From contig NZ_RZRU01000006.1 of the NCBI RefSeq assembly GCF_003997495.1, positions 119,796 to 183,795 of the forward strand: a stretch of DNA of 64,000 nt, read 5' to 3'. Below, piece by piece: positions 55,392 to 63,240 of this stretch; within the stretch, counting starts at the first letter, position 1; the number at the start of each line of letters is the position of its first letter. The DNA is from Mesorhizobium sp. M7A.F.Ca.US.008.03.1.1 (GTDB lineage: Bacteria; Pseudomonadota; Alphaproteobacteria; Rhizobiales; Rhizobiaceae). The translations under genes were made by a program, and so were the position numbers. The notes beneath the pieces are model-generated. The model made no database searches. It was not told the DNA's origin and was given only the letters and a program-made list of their open reading frames with translations.

Positions 55392-56243
55392 ATGCTTCCG
55401 GCGGCTGCGCTGCTGCTTGTCTTCCTGACCTATCCGCTGGGGCTCGGCGTCTGGCTTGGCTTCACCGATGCCCGCATCGGCCGCCCCGGCATCTTCATCG
55501 GCATCGAAAACTATGAATATCTGTGGAGCGACGCCGTCTTCTGGCTCTCCGTCTTCAACACCTTGCTCTATACGATCAGCGCTTCGATCCTGAAATTCGC
55601 GCTCGGCCTCTGGCTAGCGCTCATCCTCAACCAGAACCTTCCCTTCAAATCGTTCTTCCGCGCGATTGTCCTGCTGCCCTGGGTGGTGCCGACGGTGCTC
55701 TCGGCCATCGCCTTCTGGTGGATCTACGATTCGCAGTTCTCCATTCTCTCCTGGGCGCTGCAGCAGATGGGACTGATCGACCACCGCATCAATTTCCTTG
55801 GCGATCCGGAGAATGCACGCGCCTCGGTGATCGCTGCCAATGTCTGGCGCGGCATTCCTTTCGTGGCCATCACGCTGCTGGCCGGCCTGCAGACGATTCC
55901 CCAGTCGCTTTACGAGGCCGCGACGCTCGACGGCGCCAGCCGCTGGCAGTTGTTCCGCTATGTGACGCTGCCGCTGCTGACGCCGATCATCGCCATCACC
56001 ATGACCTTTTCGGTCCTGTTCACCTTCACCGATTTCCAGCTGATCTATGTGCTGACTCGCGGCGGGCCGGTGAATGCCACCCATCTGATGGCGACGCTCT
56101 CGTTCCAGCGCGGCATTTCCGGCGGCCAGCTTGGCGAGGGAGCCGCAATCGCGGTGGCAATGATCCCGTTCCTGCTCGCGGCGATCCTTTTCAGCTATTT
56201 CGGGCTGCAACGTCGTAAGTGGCAGCAGGGCGGTGGAGACTGA
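55392..56243 (+). CDS. ABC transporter permease (MalF/UgpA type), N-terminus apparently frameshifted
   Basis: 283 aa from ATG at 55392. Six membrane helices and the EAA loop (QSLYEAATLDGASRWQLFRY) are intact. No ribosome site precedes 55392. Upstream, a better start (ATG at 55293, behind GGAG) opens MAVPSAAIQP and stops; the +1 neighbouring frame then encodes LTDSIALGRKPERTW, a typical permease N-terminus, before the original frame resumes at FGFMLPAAALL. Two compensating frame changes, or sequence errors, would restore one protein from 55293. The membrane core is whole, so function may persist. Confidence 0.8.
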   Translation: MLPAAALLLVFLTYPLGLGVWLGFTDARIGRPGIFIGIENYEYLWSDAVFWLSVFNTLLYTISASILKFALGLWLALILNQNLPFKSFFRAIVLLPWVVPTVLSAIAFWWIYDSQFSILSWALQQMGLIDHRINFLGDPENARASVIAANVWRGIPFVAITLLAGLQTIPQSLYEAATLDGASRWQLFRYVTLPLLTPIIAITMTFSVLFTFTDFQLIYVLTRGGPVNATHLMATLSFQRGISGGQLGEGAAIAVAMIPFLLAAILFSYFGLQRRKWQQGGGD

Positions 56244-56244
56244 C

Positions 56245-57138
56245 ATGGCCGCGACCGAAACGAACAACCGTCCGAACACGGATGAAGGCGGCATGGGCTA
56301 TCTCCAGAGCCTGCCCCGGCGCGTGGTGACCGTTTATCTGCCGCTGCTGATATTCGTCATCGTGCTGCTGTTCCCGTTCTACTGGATGACGATCACCGCG
56401 GTGAAACCCAATCTCGAGATGACGGATTATGCCAATTTCAACCCGTTCTGGGTCGTCCATCCGACGCTTGAGCATATCCGGTATCTACTCTTCGACACGT
56501 CCTATCCGGGTTGGCTTCTCAACACGATCATCATCTCGACCGCCGCAACTTTCCTGTCGCTGCTGGCGGCGGTGTTCGCTGCCTATGCGATCGAACGCTT
56601 GAGGTTTTCCGGAGCGCGGCAGGTCGGCTTGGCGATCTTCCTGGCCTATCTCGTGCCGCCCTCGATTCTGTTCATTCCACTGTCGGTAATGGTGTTCAAC
56701 CTCGGCCTTTACGATACGCCGTTCGCACTGATCCTCACCTATCCGACGTTCCTCATTCCATTCTGCACGTGGCTCTTGATGGGCTACTTCCGCTCGATAC
56801 CCTTCGAACTGGAAGAATGCGCGCTGATCGACGGAGCGAGCCGCTGGCAAATCCTGACCAAGATAGTTCTGCCGCTGTCGGTGCCCGGCCTGATCTCCGC
56901 CGGCATCTTCGCTTTCACCCTGTCATGGAACGAATTCATCTACGCCTTGACCTTTATCCAATCGTCCGAAAACAAGACCGTGCCGGTCGGCGTGCTTACC
57001 GAGCTCGTACGTTCGGACGTCTATGAATGGGGAGCCCTGATGGCAGGCGCGCTGATCGGCTCCCTGCCGGTGGTGGTGCTCTACTCATTCTTTGTCGAGC
57101 ACTACGTCTCCTCGATGACGGGGGCGGTCAAGGAGTGA
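56245..57138 (+). CDS. ABC transporter permease (MalG/UgpE type)
   Basis: 297 aa from ATG at 56245 (GGTGGAG upstream). Six membrane helices; EAA loop IPFELEECALIDGASRWQIL. A hydrophilic N-terminal tail (AATETNNRPNTDEGG) precedes the first helix. It is the last gene of the sugar-type operon, 1 bp after its partner permease. No T-run terminator follows; a hairpin lies about 110 bp downstream. Confidence 0.93.
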   Translation: MAATETNNRPNTDEGGMGYLQSLPRRVVTVYLPLLIFVIVLLFPFYWMTITAVKPNLEMTDYANFNPFWVVHPTLEHIRYLLFDTSYPGWLLNTIIISTAATFLSLLAAVFAAYAIERLRFSGARQVGLAIFLAYLVPPSILFIPLSVMVFNLGLYDTPFALILTYPTFLIPFCTWLLMGYFRSIPFELEECALIDGASRWQILTKIVLPLSVPGLISAGIFAFTLSWNEFIYALTFIQSSENKTVPVGVLTELVRSDVYEWGALMAGALIGSLPVVVLYSFFVEHYVSSMTGAVKE

Positions 57139-57441
57139 AGCCGAGGCGGAATCCCACCCTCGGCGGATAATCGAAGCAAGCTCGCGAGCCGGCGCCGGTG
57201 CCGATTTCGGACGGCCCTCTAGGTACTGCCACATAACGCTGCTTTTTCATGGGCCGGTGCCAAGCTGATCGTCAGCTTCCGGCCAAAGGCGACGATGGAA
57301 AAGTCTGCCCGACAATGCATGGCGCAAAGCCGTCGGCTTCGATCCGATCCTCGCACTCCGCTCCCTCTCCTACCCGCAAGCCTGCCACAAGCTTGTTGAG
57401 GCATGGTCTGGCTAAGGAAAACCGGTAAAAGGCGGACTTTC
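57139..57441. other. Intergenic region between ABC operon and flgJ, with hairpin
   Basis: No gene seen. A two-part stem-loop occupies 57252-57284: outer arms GGCCGG/CCGGCC, inner arms AAGCTGA (57262-57268) and TCAGCTT (57272-57278). It lacks a T-run on either strand, so it may be a transcript end or a leader element of flgJ. The flgJ promoter should lie here but could not be assigned. Confidence 0.5.
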
Positions 57442-58014
57442 TTGGCGATTTCTCCACCCAGCGACATCGTTATGGATGTGGCCCGAGCCGTTGGCCCGGC
57501 GGATATCGAAACCGCCCGCGCCGCGCTGGCAAAGCGGGCCGGCGGCGTTGCGGGCACGTTTTCACTCGATACCGCCGCTTCGGTCGATGCCGGCTCGCTC
57601 CTGTCGCGCGCCACCGCCGACAAGGCCGCCGCTGCAACCGACCCGGCCAAGAAATTCAAGAAGTTCGAGGCGATGGTGCTGCAGACCTTCATCCAGAACA
57701 TGCTGCCCAAGGACACCGAGGGCGTCTACGGCAAGGGCCTGGCCGGCGACATGTGGAAGTCGCAGCTTGCCGAGCGGGTGGCCGACGTGATGGCCGAACG
57801 CGGCGGCATCGGCATCGCCAAGTCGATGCTCGCCGACCACTATCTCGAAGGCAAGCGCGTGGTGCCGGTCGGTCCTGTTTCGGGCGGGTTGGAGAAGACC
57901 GAGATCGACCAGCAAAACAGCCTGTCGACCTCGCTGGTCCACCAATTGCAGCGCAAGGCTGCGGGGTCGATGACCGGTGACGAGACGACCATAAAAACAA
58001 ATATCAAGATCTAA
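57442..58014 (+). CDS. flgJ: FlgJ-type rod-binding protein (no muramidase domain)
   Basis: 190 aa from TTG at 57442 (AAAGGCGGA upstream), giving LAISPPSDIVMDVARAVGPA; ATG at 57472 is an alternative. The rod-binding (FlgJ N-terminal) domain is clear: KKFKKFEAMVLQTFIQNMLP, GKGLAGDMWKSQLAERVADV, MAERGGIGIAKSMLADHYLE. The C-terminal muramidase of enterobacterial FlgJ is absent, as usual in rhizobia; the transglycosylase at 35949 may supply it. It resumes the flagellar set after the inserted ABC operon. Confidence 0.9.
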   Translation: MAISPPSDIVMDVARAVGPADIETARAALAKRAGGVAGTFSLDTAASVDAGSLLSRATADKAAAATDPAKKFKKFEAMVLQTFIQNMLPKDTEGVYGKGLAGDMWKSQLAERVADVMAERGGIGIAKSMLADHYLEGKRVVPVGPVSGGLEKTEIDQQNSLSTSLVHQLQRKAAGSMTGDETTIKTNIKI

Positions 58015-58027
58015 ACTGGGAAACGCC

Positions 58028-58453
58028 ATGGCCGACTTTTCGGAATCCACCCCCAACCTGCCAGCACGCACGACCGCGTCGGAAGCGCCGATCCCGTTCG
58101 CGCGGCCCGGCAACCTCGCCGCCATCATCGGCCGTATCGAGGAAGTGGTCGAGGAAGAGACGGCCGGCATCCGCAACGCGACCAACTATGATCTCAAGGC
58201 ATCGAACGTCCGCAAGAGCCGCTACCTCTACGAGTTGACCCGCGCCATGAAGGGCGGCAGCGAAGCCGAATTCCTCGAACAGCACCGCGAGGGCCTGACC
58301 CGGCTGCGCCAGAAGCTGGCGAAGAACGAAGCCGCGATCCTGGCGCATCTCAGCGCGGTCAACGAAGTCGCCAGCCTGCTGCGGCACGCCATCCAGCGCG
58401 CCGAGACCGACGGCACCTACTCCGCCGGCGAGTTCGGCTGGATGAAGGCATGA
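58028..58453 (+). CDS. FlgN-like export chaperone candidate
   Basis: 141 aa, helical: LAAIIGRIEEVVEEETAGIR, LRQKLAKNEAAILAHLSAVN, EVASLLRHAIQRAETDGTYS. The tail TYSAGEFGWMKA resembles the C-termini of alphaproteobacterial FlgN-like proteins next to flgJ. It lies 13 bp after flgJ. FlgN binds FlgK and FlgL, both encoded in the window. Assignment is by pattern and position. Confidence 0.7.
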   Translation: MADFSESTPNLPARTTASEAPIPFARPGNLAAIIGRIEEVVEEETAGIRNATNYDLKASNVRKSRYLYELTRAMKGGSEAEFLEQHREGLTRLRQKLAKNEAAILAHLSAVNEVASLLRHAIQRAETDGTYSAGEFGWMKA

Positions 58454-58550
58454 TGCCGAATACAAGCGACACATCGGAGATCCTGCCGAAGCAACGGCGC
58501 AGTGCCGCGTTGCCGTCGCAAGGAACTGGCCAAAGGACTGACAGGGCCCG

Positions 58551-59066
58551 ATGATCAAGGTCATCGCCATCGCCGTCTGGATCTGCGCCGCAACCCTCGG
58601 CGCCGTGTTCTATTCTTTCCAGTCGGCCGGCGAGCGCGGTGTCGGCGAAACGCCGAAGCCGATGCTGGGCGGCCTCGACTACCTCAAGACCGACATCATT
58701 TCGGTGCCGCTGATCCGCGATTCTGAGATCGGCGGCTATTTCCTGACCAAGCTTGTCTACACTGTCGAACCCGAGCAGATTAAGAAACTGTCCATTCCGG
58801 CCGAAGCCCTGATCACCGACCAGGTCTATTCGTACCTCTATTCCAATCCGCAGATCGACTTCACCAACAAGGCGACGATCGATCTCGACGCCTTTCGCGC
58901 CGCGATCCGCGATACCGTCAACACGCGTGTCGGCGCGCCTTTGGTGCATGAGGTTCTGATCGACCAGGTCAATTTTCTGTCGAAGGACGAAATCCGCGAC
59001 AACTGGCTGCGCCGCAAGAAAAGCGAGACGGCGAGCGAAATGACCAAGGCATTCAAGGAACACTGA
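58551..59066 (+). CDS. Single-pass membrane protein after the FlgN-like gene, function unknown
   Basis: 171 aa. One N-terminal membrane helix (IKVIAIAVWICAATLGAVFY) precedes a soluble domain (DIISVPLIRDSEIGGYFLTK, LVYTVEPEQIKKLSIPAEAL) and a basic helical tail (EIRDNWLRRKKSETASEMTK). The layout recalls FliL, but no family can be named with certainty. It is about 100 bp after the FlgN-like gene and may be the last gene of the flagellar locus. Confidence 0.65.
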   Translation: MIKVIAIAVWICAATLGAVFYSFQSAGERGVGETPKPMLGGLDYLKTDIISVPLIRDSEIGGYFLTKLVYTVEPEQIKKLSIPAEALITDQVYSYLYSNPQIDFTNKATIDLDAFRAAIRDTVNTRVGAPLVHEVLIDQVNFLSKDEIRDNWLRRKKSETASEMTKAFKEH

Positions 59067-59140
59067 CTTGCCCGGCTCACAGTCCCGGCCTCATCGCGGC
59101 TCGGCTGCCGCAATGGCAGGAACCAACCGCCTGAATTCGC

Positions 59141-59158
59141 GTTGACGTAAACGTCAAC
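59141..59158. promoter_or_regulatory. Perfect palindrome upstream of SCP2 gene, LiuR/MerR-like site
   Basis: GTTGACGT-AA-ACGTCAAC: 8-bp perfect arms, about 105 bp before the SCP2 start. It matches the form of MerR-family sites (TTxACGTxAACGTxAA) that control fatty or branched-chain acyl-CoA genes in proteobacteria, as I recall them. No regulator gene is adjacent. Confidence 0.5.
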
Positions 59159-59263
59159 CCAAAGCTATATGCGGCAGCGACCGTGATCGCGAAACCGCGG
59201 CATGGGCTTCGGCTGGATCGAAGCGCCGTTGCGAGACAGATGCAACCAGACAAGGAGAACAGC

Positions 59264-59548
59264 GTGAGCGTTCAGGAGATTGCCGAAAAGATCAAGTCGC
59301 GCGTGGCCAGCAGCGGGTTCGATCGTTCCGTGAAATTCGACACCGGCAGCGACGGCGTCATCGTCATCGACGGCGCAACCGTCTCGAACACCGACGCACC
59401 CACCGACTGTACCATCAAGCTCTCGCTCGACGATCTGGATTCTCTGATCGCTGGCGACCTGAACCCGACAATGGCGTTCATGACCGGCAAGATAAAGGTC
59501 GAAGGCGACATGACCGTTGCCATGGCGCTCAGCCAGCTGATCGGCTGA
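59264..59548 (+). CDS. SCP2 sterol-binding domain protein
   Basis: 94 aa from GTG at 59264 with AAGGAG 6 nt upstream. The SCP2 fold is visible: DTGSDGVIVIDGATVS, DCTIKLSLDDLDSLIAGDLN then PTMAFMTGKIKVEGDMTVAM. Such single-domain proteins bind lipids or acyl-CoA; the bacterial role is mostly unknown. The palindrome upstream fits lipid or acyl-CoA control. A terminator follows. Confidence 0.9.
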   Translation: MSVQEIAEKIKSRVASSGFDRSVKFDTGSDGVIVIDGATVSNTDAPTDCTIKLSLDDLDSLIAGDLNPTMAFMTGKIKVEGDMTVAMALSQLIG

Positions 59549-59587
59549 AGACATTCAGCCGCCCAAGGCGGCGCCCACCAATCGCGA

Positions 59588-59618
59588 AAAAACGCCGCCT
59601 CTTTCGGGCGGCGTTTTT
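59588..59618. terminator. Bidirectional Rho-independent terminator between SCP2 and GNAT genes
   Basis: AAAAACGCCGCC (59588-59599), 7-nt loop, GGCGGCGTTTTT (59607-59618). The T-run at either end serves both the plus-strand SCP2 gene and the convergent minus-strand acetyltransferase gene. Confidence 0.9.
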
Positions 59619-59644
59619 GCATGAAATGCTGGCGGCTTCGTGTC

Positions 59645-60214
59645 TCAGGCCGCCGATATCAATTGCTGCGCCTTCAGCTTGCGGCCGGCAGCCTTCAGCG
59701 TGCCGTGCACGCCGTCAAGCGCGCCTTCCACCAGTTCCAGCGCCAGCAGGCGGTGCCGCTCATAGGGTCCCGGCATGGCAAGTGAACCAGTCTTCCCAGC
59801 CGAGAAACCGAAGCGCGCGTAATAGGGCGCATCGCCGACCAAAAGGATAGCGGAATGGCCGAGACGCGCCGCCTCGGCGATGGCATGGCGCATCAGCGCC
59901 GAGCCGATGCCGGCATTCTTGAGCGACGGGTCGACGGCAAGCGGGCCAAGCAGCAGCGCGGCCGCACCGCCCTCGCCCAGCCTGACATCCCACAGCCGCA
60001 CGGTGCCGGCCACGCCGCCCGAAGCATCACGTGCGACAAAGGCCAGGCCTTCCGAGGGCCGCCGGCCACGCCGCAACTTCTCCGACGACTTTTTCCTGCG
60101 CTTCGGCCCCATGGCCCGATCGAGCAACGCCTCACGCGCCGCAACATCGGCTGCGGTTTCGGCGACCATCACAAAGGCCGGTGCGTGGCCCACGATTTCA
60201 ACTGACATTTCCAT
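59645..60214 (-). CDS. GNAT family N-acetyltransferase
   Basis: 189 aa from ATG at 60214; a second ATG at 60208 is close behind. The acetyl-CoA-binding pattern is LLLGPLAVDPSLKNAGIGSA then LMRHAIAEAARLG (motif A with xxGIGxA), followed by AILLVGDAPYYARFGFS, as in YhbS-type acetyltransferases. It is downstream of the decarboxylase on the same strand, as in Sinorhizobium, so an amine substrate is possible. Target unknown. Confidence 0.88.
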   Translation of the reverse strand: MEMSVEIVGHAPAFVMVAETAADVAAREALLDRAMGPKRRKKSSEKLRRGRRPSEGLAFVARDASGGVAGTVRLWDVRLGEGGAAALLLGPLAVDPSLKNAGIGSALMRHAIAEAARLGHSAILLVGDAPYYARFGFSAGKTGSLAMPGPYERHRLLALELVEGALDGVHGTLKAAGRKLKAQQLISAA

Positions 60215-60302
60215 TTCCGCAATCCCTGGCGAGCGGAGATCTGTTCCACAGGCGAGCCCGGGTGGACGACAGTCGCCCACCTGGGATGATCTGATCGGCT
60301 CT

Positions 60303-60358
60303 CTCAGCGCATTTTCAGGCGAAGTTGTGTCCGGCTCGCCGTCCGAAAATGCGCTGAG
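60303..60358. repeat. Palindromic intergenic element between decarboxylase and GNAT genes (RIME-like)
   Basis: CTCAGCGCATTTTC (60303-60316) and GAAAATGCGCTGAG (60345-60358) are a 14-bp perfect inverted repeat. The 28-nt loop has its own short stem GGCGA/TCGCC (60318-60322, 60336-60340). It lies 10 bp after the decarboxylase stop. It resembles the palindromic mosaic elements common between rhizobial genes; as RNA it may end the decarboxylase message. Confidence 0.65.
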
Positions 60359-60367
60359 GAAGCGCCG

Positions 60368-61501
60368 TCAGATCACGTAGGATCGGAGAGGCTCGAAGCC
60401 GTTGAAGGCGACCGCCGAGTAGGTGGTCGTGTAGGCGCCGGTGCCTTCGATCAGCACCTCGTCGCCGATGGTCAGCGACAAAGGCAGCGGATAGGGCGTC
60501 TTCTCGTACATCACGTCGGCCGAATCGCAGGTCGGGCCGGCGAGCACGCAAGGTGCTGTCTCCGTGCCGTCATGCGCGGTGACGATCGGGTAGCGGATCG
60601 CCTCGTCCATCGTCTCGGCCAGGCCGCCGAACTTGCCGATGTCGAGGAATACCCAGCGCACATTGTCGTTGACCGCCTTCTTCGAGATCAGAACGACTTC
60701 CGACTTGATGACGCCGGCATTGCCGACCATGCCACGGCCCGGCTCGATGATGGTCTCCGGAATGGCATTGCCGAAATGCTTACGCAGCGCCGAGAAGATC
60801 GCCTGGCCATAGGCCTGGGCGGCCGGCACGTCACGCAGATAGCGCGTCGGGAAACCACCGCCCATATTGACCATCTTCAAGACGATGCCTTCCTCGGCGA
60901 GCGTCGCGAACACCACCTTGGCGTCGGCCAGCGCACGGTCCCAGGCGGTCAGGTCGGTCTGCTGCGAGCCGACATGGAACGACACGCCATAGGCATCGAG
61001 GCCGAGCCCCTTGGCATGGCGCAGCACGTCGACGGCCATCGCCGGCACGCAGCCGAACTTGCGCGACAGCGGCCACTCGGCGCCCTCGCCATCGGTCAGC
61101 ACGCGGCAGAACACGCGCGCGCCTGGAGCGACGCGAGCGATCTTCTCGACCTCTTCGACGCAATCCACGGCGAACAGACGGATGCCGAGCTGGTAGGCGC
61201 GTGCGATGTCACGCTCCTTCTTGATGGTGTTGCCGAAGGAGATGCGGTCCGCCGGCGCACCAGCGTCCATCGCCATCTCGACTTCGGCAACGGAAGCGGT
61301 GTCGAAGGACGAGCCCATCGCAGCAAGCAGGCGCAGGATTTCCGGCGCCGGGTTTGCTTTCACCGCATAGTAGATCTTGGAATCGGGCAGCGCCTTCTCG
61401 AAGGCGCGGAAATTGTCACGCACGACATCGAGGTCGACGACGAGGCAGGGGCCGGTCGGACGTCGGGTGGCGAGGAAGTCAAGGATGCGCTGGGTGGCCA
61501 T
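60368..61501 (-). CDS. Ornithine/lysine decarboxylase, fold type III (Odc2-like)
   Basis: 377 aa from ATG at 61501 (GGAGAG upstream), the length of rhizobial Odc2. PLP lysine K48 lies in IYYAVKANPAPEILRLLA; MVNMGGGFPTRYL binds phosphate; IIEPGRGMVGNAGVI and the catalytic Cys C325 in GPTCDSADVMYEK complete the eukaryotic-type decarboxylase active site. It converts ornithine to putrescine, or lysine to cadaverine, in the cytoplasm. A long leader with conserved-looking structure and a promoter about 440 nt upstream suggest regulation by polyamine or ornithine at RNA level. Confidence 0.92.
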   Translation of the reverse strand: MATQRILDFLATRRPTGPCLVVDLDVVRDNFRAFEKALPDSKIYYAVKANPAPEILRLLAAMGSSFDTASVAEVEMAMDAGAPADRISFGNTIKKERDIARAYQLGIRLFAVDCVEEVEKIARVAPGARVFCRVLTDGEGAEWPLSRKFGCVPAMAVDVLRHAKGLGLDAYGVSFHVGSQQTDLTAWDRALADAKVVFATLAEEGIVLKMVNMGGGFPTRYLRDVPAAQAYGQAIFSALRKHFGNAIPETIIEPGRGMVGNAGVIKSEVVLISKKAVNDNVRWVFLDIGKFGGLAETMDEAIRYPIVTAHDGTETAPCVLAGPTCDSADVMYEKTPYPLPLSLTIGDEVLIEGTGAYTTTYSAVAFNGFEPLRSYVI

Positions 61502-61932
61502 CGGGGTCTCTCCATCAGCGCCTTTCGGCGCGCAATAAGGCTGCGGGACGCGGGCTGTCGGCCTCGCGAACTCGCGGTGGACAAAGGCGGGACGGAAATC
61601 CATGGAACCAGCCGGTGGAGACCCCGGAACCATGAAGCGCCGTCTCGCGGCGGTGAACCTTGGCCTTGCCCGGCCTCGATTCGCTTTGTCTGCCTTGGCT
61701 TGGATGGGAGACCCGTCCGCACTGCCGGCAATGAAGGTGTGCCTCTTCAGTAACCCCGGTTTTTGGACAACCGGCAGAACACCAGAAAGGCCCGCACCGT
61801 CGTTGCTTCAAGGTGTCCTCGGGCTGGCGGTTGGCCGCTAGACCGACTGGAGGGGTTGGCTCCAGTTACCTTACCGATTTCCCTCACCATTCGAGGATCG
61901 GCGGACACCCACAGGCACGTGCGACTTTGGGC
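61502..61932 (-). promoter_or_regulatory. Long structured leader of the decarboxylase gene, candidate speF leader
   Basis: About 430 nt lie between the likely promoter and the start codon. Stem-loops include ACTGGAG/CTCCAGT (arms 61846-61852 and 61860-61866), CCGGT/ACCGG (61756-61760, 61770-61774) and GCGCC/GGCGC (61518-61522, 61527-61531), the last just before the ribosome site. Alphaproteobacterial decarboxylase genes of this type are known to carry the speF leader RNA of about 400 nt; a match to that model is expected but not checked. Confidence 0.6.
61747..61797 (-). CDS. Possible upstream ORF in the decarboxylase leader
   Basis: GTG at 61797 opens a 16-codon frame, VRAFLVFCRLSKNRGY, ending in TGA at 61747. 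The hairpin CCGGT/ACCGG overlaps its last codons, an arrangement like the ribosome-sensing leader ORF of speF in enterobacteria. The ribosome site is weak and the frame is open upstream without an ATG, so translation is unproven. Confidence 0.35.
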   Translation of the reverse strand: MRAFLVFCRLSKNRGY

Positions 61933-61939
61933 AAGCGCG

Positions 61940-61967
61940 ATATAAGGGCGAAGACTTTCACAATCAA
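61940..61967 (-). promoter_or_regulatory. Likely sigma-70-type promoter of the decarboxylase gene
   Basis: On the minus strand TTGATT (61967-61962) and TTATAT (61945-61940) are separated by 16 nt. The surrounding stretch is AT-rich within GC-rich DNA. Transcription would begin near 61932. The divergent amidase gene starts at 62042. Confidence 0.55.
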
Positions 61968-62041
61968 TAAAAATCGTACCGCAGGTTGTAAAATTTCTGG
62001 CGTCGAACAATGTTGCGGCAACCGTATCCGGATATTGAACG

Positions 62042-63238
62042 ATGACAGGCACGCACGGCCCTCTCAACGCCTTTCTCGATCTTCGCCAGATGCCGGTGGC
62101 ACATGCCCAGCTCGGCCCGCTGGCCGGGCTGCGGCTGGCCGTCAAGGACATCTACGACGTCGCCGGCTACCGCACCGGTTGCGGCAATTTGCAAAAATTC
62201 GCCGAAAGCCACGCGGCCTCGCGCACCGCACCCGCCGTACAGATGATCCTCGATGCCGGCGCACGCTTCGTCGGCAAGACGCAGACCGACGAGCTCGCCT
62301 TCGCGCTGTTCGGCCAGAATGCGCATTTCTCGTTTCCGGTGAACCCGGCGGCACCCGACCGCGTCACTGGCGGCTCCTCATCGGGGTCGGCCGCGGCGGT
62401 GGCGGGCAGGCTGGCCGATATCGCCACGGGCTCTGACACCGGCGGCTCTATCCGCGCGCCGGCGAGCTTCTGCGGACTGATCGGACTGCGCACCACGCAT
62501 GGCCGCATTTCGCTCGACGGCACGATGAAGCTGGCGCCAAGCCTCGACACGTTCGGCTGGTTCGCCGACGACATCGAGACCTACGAGACCGTCGGCAAGC
62601 TGCTGCTCGGCCGCGATCCGCACCAGCACGTGTTGGACCGGCCGCTGGCGCTGGATTGGCTGGATGGATTGGTCGCCCGGCCGGCGCTGGCCGAATATGC
62701 CGGAATGAAGGGGCTGGCGGGCGCGGTCTTCGGCGCGCCGGCGACGCCGGCAATCCGCTTCTCCTCATCTCCCGATGAACTCTACTGGTGTTTTCGCCGG
62801 CTGCAGGCCAGGGAGGCCTGGGCTGTGCATGGCGAGTGGATCACCAGCGGTGAGCGCGACCTTGGCCCCGGCGTCGAAGCGCGTTTCGGCTTTGGCCGCG
62901 CCGTCGACGACAAGACAGTCCAGGCCGAGAAAGTGCGCCGGCTGACCTTTCGCGGCGAACTGAGCGCCCTGCTCGGCAAGGACGGCTTCCTTGTCCTGCC
63001 GACGGTGCCTGGTCCGGCGCCTTACGTGGACAGCACGCCGGAGCAATTCCAGGCCTATCGCGAACGGGCGCTCCAACTTCTGTGCCTGGCCGGCCTGTCC
63101 GGTTTTCCACAGATCACACTGCCCGTCGGCTCGGTCGCCGGCGCCCCATTCGGCCTGTCGCTGCTTGGCCCTTCCGGCAGCGACATTGCCCTGATACGGC
63201 TCGGCCGGAAACTTCTCGACGCGGCACGAAAGGCCTGA
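62042..63238 (+). CDS. Amidase (amidase signature family)
   Basis: 398 aa. The Ser-cisSer-Lys triad is visible: K35 in RLAVKDIYDVAG, cis-Ser in VTGGSSSGSAAAVAG (near S112), nucleophile S136 in GSDTGGSIRAPAS. The family hydrolyses amides, from simple carboxamides to indole-acetamide; the substrate cannot be told. It is divergent from the decarboxylase and is followed 2 bp later by a LysR regulator that may control it. Confidence 0.92.
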   Translation: MTGTHGPLNAFLDLRQMPVAHAQLGPLAGLRLAVKDIYDVAGYRTGCGNLQKFAESHAASRTAPAVQMILDAGARFVGKTQTDELAFALFGQNAHFSFPVNPAAPDRVTGGSSSGSAAAVAGRLADIATGSDTGGSIRAPASFCGLIGLRTTHGRISLDGTMKLAPSLDTFGWFADDIETYETVGKLLLGRDPHQHVLDRPLALDWLDGLVARPALAEYAGMKGLAGAVFGAPATPAIRFSSSPDELYWCFRRLQAREAWAVHGEWITSGERDLGPGVEARFGFGRAVDDKTVQAEKVRRLTFRGELSALLGKDGFLVLPTVPGPAPYVDSTPEQFQAYRERALQLLCLAGLSGFPQITLPVGSVAGAPFGLSLLGPSGSDIALIRLGRKLLDAARKA

Positions 63239-63240
63239 CC

